Source: Bacteroidales bacterium (GTDB lineage Bacteria > Bacteroidota > Bacteroidia > Bacteroidales > VadinHA17). Taken from it: a DNA stretch of 32,595 nucleotides. The stretch is from positions 1 through 32,595 of the forward strand of contig JAMOUS010000205.1 in assembly GCA_027067975.1 (NCBI GenBank), read 5' to 3'. Below, piece by piece: positions 30,688-32,595 of this stretch. The position numbers and the translations under genes were made by a program. Each line of letters begins with the position of its first letter. Within the stretch, counting starts at the first letter, position 1. Below the pieces are notes generated by a model. That model was not told where the DNA came from. It did no database searches and was given only the letters and a program-made list of their open reading frames with translations.

Positions 30688-31254
30688 ATGAGCTATGAAG
30701 AGGATGTACGCAAGAGCGTGGAGGTGCTCCGCCGCGGAGGGGTGATCCTCTATCCCACCGACACCATCTGGGGATTGGGTTGTGATGCCGCCTCGGAAGA
30801 GGCTGTGGGCCGCATCCATCAGATCAAGCGGCGCCCCGCAGGGAAAAGCTACATCCTCCTGGTCACGGCGGAGATGCTGGAGCGGTATGTGCCGCATCTC
30901 TCCCCCGCTTTGCGGCGGGAGATGACCGCAGGGGATCGTCCCACTACCTATATCCTGGAGGGGGTGCGGGAGGTGAGTGAGGCGGTGCGTGCTGCCGACG
31001 GCACGGCAGCCCTGCGGGTGCCTCGCGATCCTTTTTGCCAGGAGCTCCTCGAACGCTTCGGCGGCGCGATCGTCTCCACCTCGGCCAACTTTGCCGGCAT
31101 GGCGCCGCCCGCCCACTTTGGACAGGTCGACCCTGCCCTTGCCAGCCAGGCAGACTATGTGGTGAGGTGGCGCCAGGACGACCGTACCCCCGCACAACCC
31201 TCCCGCATCCTGCGCATCCTTGGCGACGGCCGGCGCGAGGTGATCAGGGAATGA
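30688..31254 (+). CDS. tsaC: L-threonylcarbamoyladenylate synthase (TsaC/YrdC family)
   Basis: Makes threonylcarbamoyl-AMP from threonine, bicarbonate and ATP for the t6A modification at tRNA position 37. 188 residues, the short TsaC form without the extra Sua5 domain. Motifs: YPTDTIWGLGCD (22-33), IKRRPAGKSYILLV (46-59, with the KRRP nucleotide motif), and STSANFAG (130-137). All are diagnostic. Its start is immediately preceded by the nested inverted repeats at 30663-30686. It is convergent with the GIN-domain gene, with only three bases between stops. Confidence 0.94.
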   Translation: MSYEEDVRKSVEVLRRGGVILYPTDTIWGLGCDAASEEAVGRIHQIKRRPAGKSYILLVTAEMLERYVPHLSPALRREMTAGDRPTTYILEGVREVSEAVRAADGTAALRVPRDPFCQELLERFGGAIVSTSANFAGMAPPAHFGQVDPALASQADYVVRWRQDDRTPAQPSRILRILGDGRREVIRE

Positions 31255-31257
31255 ACC

Positions 31258-31974
31258 CTACTCTTTTACCAGATTTCCGCTGCCGGTGATGTCCGCATCG
31301 ATGATCGCCGGCCCCCGGTAATGAAGAACCCCACTGCCGGTGATGTTGACTTTCAGGTTTTCTTCTGCCCGTACATATGCGTTGCCCGAGCCCGTAATGA
31401 CGGCTTTGACATTTCTTGCAGGCAGCTCTTCGGCACGGATCTGCCCCGAGCCGGTGACCAGGACGTACAGATCCTCCACGCTCCCTTTTCCGCCAAGACG
31501 GATCGTCCCCGAACCGGTGACGCTGGCTTTGACCGAAGCGGCCTGCAACTCTGGGATCAACATCTGGCCGCTGCCGGTCACACCCGTCTTGAGATCCCCT
31601 TTCGTATGGAGTGGGGTGACCGCCTTCACCACCGCCGAGCCGGTGACATATATCCGTTCCATGTGGGGTGTGGTGATGAAGATGCGGATGCGTCCTTTCG
31701 GGGCCCTGTTGCCGGAGTATTTTTTGTAGAACCGGATCTTCAGCATCCCTCCTTCGACCGTGGTCTCCACCTTTTCCAGAAAGCTTTCAGGGCCTTCGAG
31801 TATCACCTTGGTAGCGGGTCCCTGCCGCAGTTCCACATCCGCCGAGAGGACAATGCTGATACCGTTGAAAGAGCGGACGCTGCGTTCTTGCCGCACAGAT
31901 GCCCCGGAGAGGGTCGTGCCGGTCAGGAACAGCATCATGGCCGCAACGGAGGATAAAACGTTTTTCTTTTTCAT
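31258..31974 (-). CDS. Secreted GIN-domain (DUF2807) beta-helix protein
   Basis: 238 residues. Signal peptide about 1-25. The rest is a putative right-handed beta-helix of the DUF2807/head-GIN type: a short RSFNGISIVLSADVELRQG opening and then TGS turns at residues 111, 133, 153, 174, 194, 212 and 230, spaced 18-22 residues, one per coil. The family is abundant in Bacteroidota and labelled a putative auto-transporter adhesin head, but no autotransporter barrel is present. The function is unknown. It converges with tsaC and has no visible terminator. Confidence 0.85.
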   Translation of the reverse strand: MKKKNVLSSVAAMMLFLTGTTLSGASVRQERSVRSFNGISIVLSADVELRQGPATKVILEGPESFLEKVETTVEGGMLKIRFYKKYSGNRAPKGRIRIFITTPHMERIYVTGSAVVKAVTPLHTKGDLKTGVTGSGQMLIPELQAASVKASVTGSGTIRLGGKGSVEDLYVLVTGSGQIRAEELPARNVKAVITGSGNAYVRAEENLKVNITGSGVLHYRGPAIIDADITGSGNLVKE

Positions 31975-32063
31975 GGTGCATGGGGTCTTTGTTCACGTAT
32001 AAGACGTCGGTCGTGCCGGAATGTTGCCTGGATCCGGGGATTTTCTCACCATTCCTTCTTCGG

Positions 32064-32102
32064 GAATCCAAAACTTTCGGCAAAGTGTGACGAATAGGAT
32101 TC
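32064..32102. repeat. Inverted repeat GAATCC/GGATTC in the intergenic region
   Basis: GAATCC (32064-32069) and GGATTC (32097-32102) could pair around a 27-base loop; a competing ATTCC/GGAAT pair (32051-32055 with 32063-32067) overlaps it. Between the GIN-domain and rimM genes. Confidence 0.35.
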
Positions 32103-32140
32103 AATAAAACAAAGACAGTCAAGTAAAAACATGGCACATG

Positions 32141-32178
32141 CTACGTAGAGAGCTACGTAGCCAACTGCGTAGTTGGCT
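32141..32178. repeat. CTACGTAG palindrome pair plus hairpin after rimM
   Basis: The palindrome CTACGTAG occurs at 32141-32148 and again at 32153-32160, directly followed by an 8-bp perfect hairpin (AGCCAACT at 32159-32166 with AGTTGGCT at 32171-32178, loop GCGT). It lies about 50 bases past the rimM stop. There is no immediate T-run, so it is not a standard terminator, though TTTTT follows later on the minus strand. It could be a REP-like element or a structured mRNA end. Confidence 0.55.
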
Positions 32179-32230
32179 GTTTGGCGTATGGGAGGTGTTG
32201 AGTAACAGCAGGGTGTGAGGAGGGGAGGGA

Positions 32231-32595
32231 TCAAGTCTCCTCGGGGTTGAAAAGGCCTTCGGGGAGGGCAAAGCGGACGTGGTTCGATTTGCGGTCGATC
32301 CGGGTGATGAACGCTTCCCGTGCGGGGATCATGTAAGTGGCCTGACCGGAAGTGGCTTCAAAGAGGGGATTTTCGGGGATATCGAGGAAGCCCGTGATCG
32401 TTCCCGTGATGCCGGAAGTGGTGTCTTCAAAGGTATATCCCGTGAAAGAAAAGGGATCATGGTTTCCGGCGGGGAGGTATTTGGGTTCGAGGAGCACCTC
32501 GGCGCCGCGGTAACGCAGCGCCCGGTCGCGGGTGGTGACATCCTCGAAGAAGAAAAGGTATGAGCAGGGGCCGAACTCACCGGCCTCTTCGACGG
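32231..32595 (-). CDS. rimM: Ribosome maturation factor RimM, C-terminal part (partial)
   Basis: The frame is open to the right edge, so the 5' end is missing; about 121 of perhaps 175 residues are visible. RimM assists 16S processing and assembly of the 30S head by binding S19. The visible part contains the end of the N-terminal domain (FEDVTTRDRALRYRGAEVLLE) and the PRC-barrel C-terminal domain (GITGTITGFLDIPENPLFE, MIPAREAFITRIDRKSNHVRF, LPEGLFN), which is diagnostic. It ends at 32231, and the hairpin cluster at 32141-32178 follows. Confidence 0.9.
   Translation of the reverse strand, partial: VEEAGEFGPCSYLFFFEDVTTRDRALRYRGAEVLLEPKYLPAGNHDPFSFTGYTFEDTTSGITGTITGFLDIPENPLFEATSGQATYMIPAREAFITRIDRKSNHVRFALPEGLFNPEET

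Overview
This window looks like a chromosomal segment of a moderately GC-rich member of the Bacteroidota, most likely the Bacteroidales. The evidence is the repeated promoter element TAnnTTTG (often TATCTTTG) a short distance before many start codons, few Shine-Dalgarno sites, and families typical of that phylum: a secreted GIN-domain (DUF2807) protein, an OprO/P-like porin, a DUF4190 protein, tandem rhomboids next to mutL, and a carboxypeptidase-regulatory-like secreted protein. I see no tRNA, rRNA, CRISPR array, insertion sequence or prophage. No gene-free stretch exceeds about 260 bases.

Layout. 1-3.9 kb (housekeeping): the 3' end of recJ, then on the minus strand recX, prfB (with a programmed +1 frameshift), an ArsC-family protein and fumC. 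3.9-7.7 kb: a self-contained minus-strand unit encoding a lipoprotein with two rhodanese domains, an OprO/P-like porin and a periplasmic rhodanese. It has its own promoter, a palindromic operator and a terminator, and is divergent from an FNR-like regulator with iron-sulfur-type cysteines. 7.7-11.8 kb: prmC, divergent ribD, a YflT-like stress protein, a secreted thioredoxin-fold protein and two small membrane proteins. 11.8-13.7 kb: a metallo-beta-lactamase-fold hydrolase and an EamA transporter. 13.7-17.5 kb: etfB, etfA and a long acyl-CoA dehydrogenase, forming one electron-transfer operon. 17.5-22.6 kb: a small membrane protein, mutL, two rhomboid proteases and a membrane-anchored endonuclease/exonuclease/phosphatase-fold protein. 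22.5-24.3 kb: a type II PLP dehydratase coupled to a secreted protein. 24.4-26 kb: dapD and a glycosyltransferase. 26-29.5 kb: a tightly packed minus-strand glycan cluster (two FkbM methyltransferases, two glycosyltransferases). 29.6-32.6 kb: an unrecognised secreted protein, tsaC, a GIN-domain protein, a structured intergenic region and the 3' part of rimM.

Most of the window is ordinary core metabolism and information processing. The part most worth following up is the FNR-like regulator / rhodanese / porin module at 3.86-7.69 kb, which looks like a regulated cell-envelope sulfur-transfer system. The prfB frameshift, the loss of the endonuclease motifs in MutL, the nested inverted repeats before tsaC and the CTACGTAG hairpin cluster near 32.15 kb are smaller points. 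All functional assignments were made by reading motifs; no database search was run.
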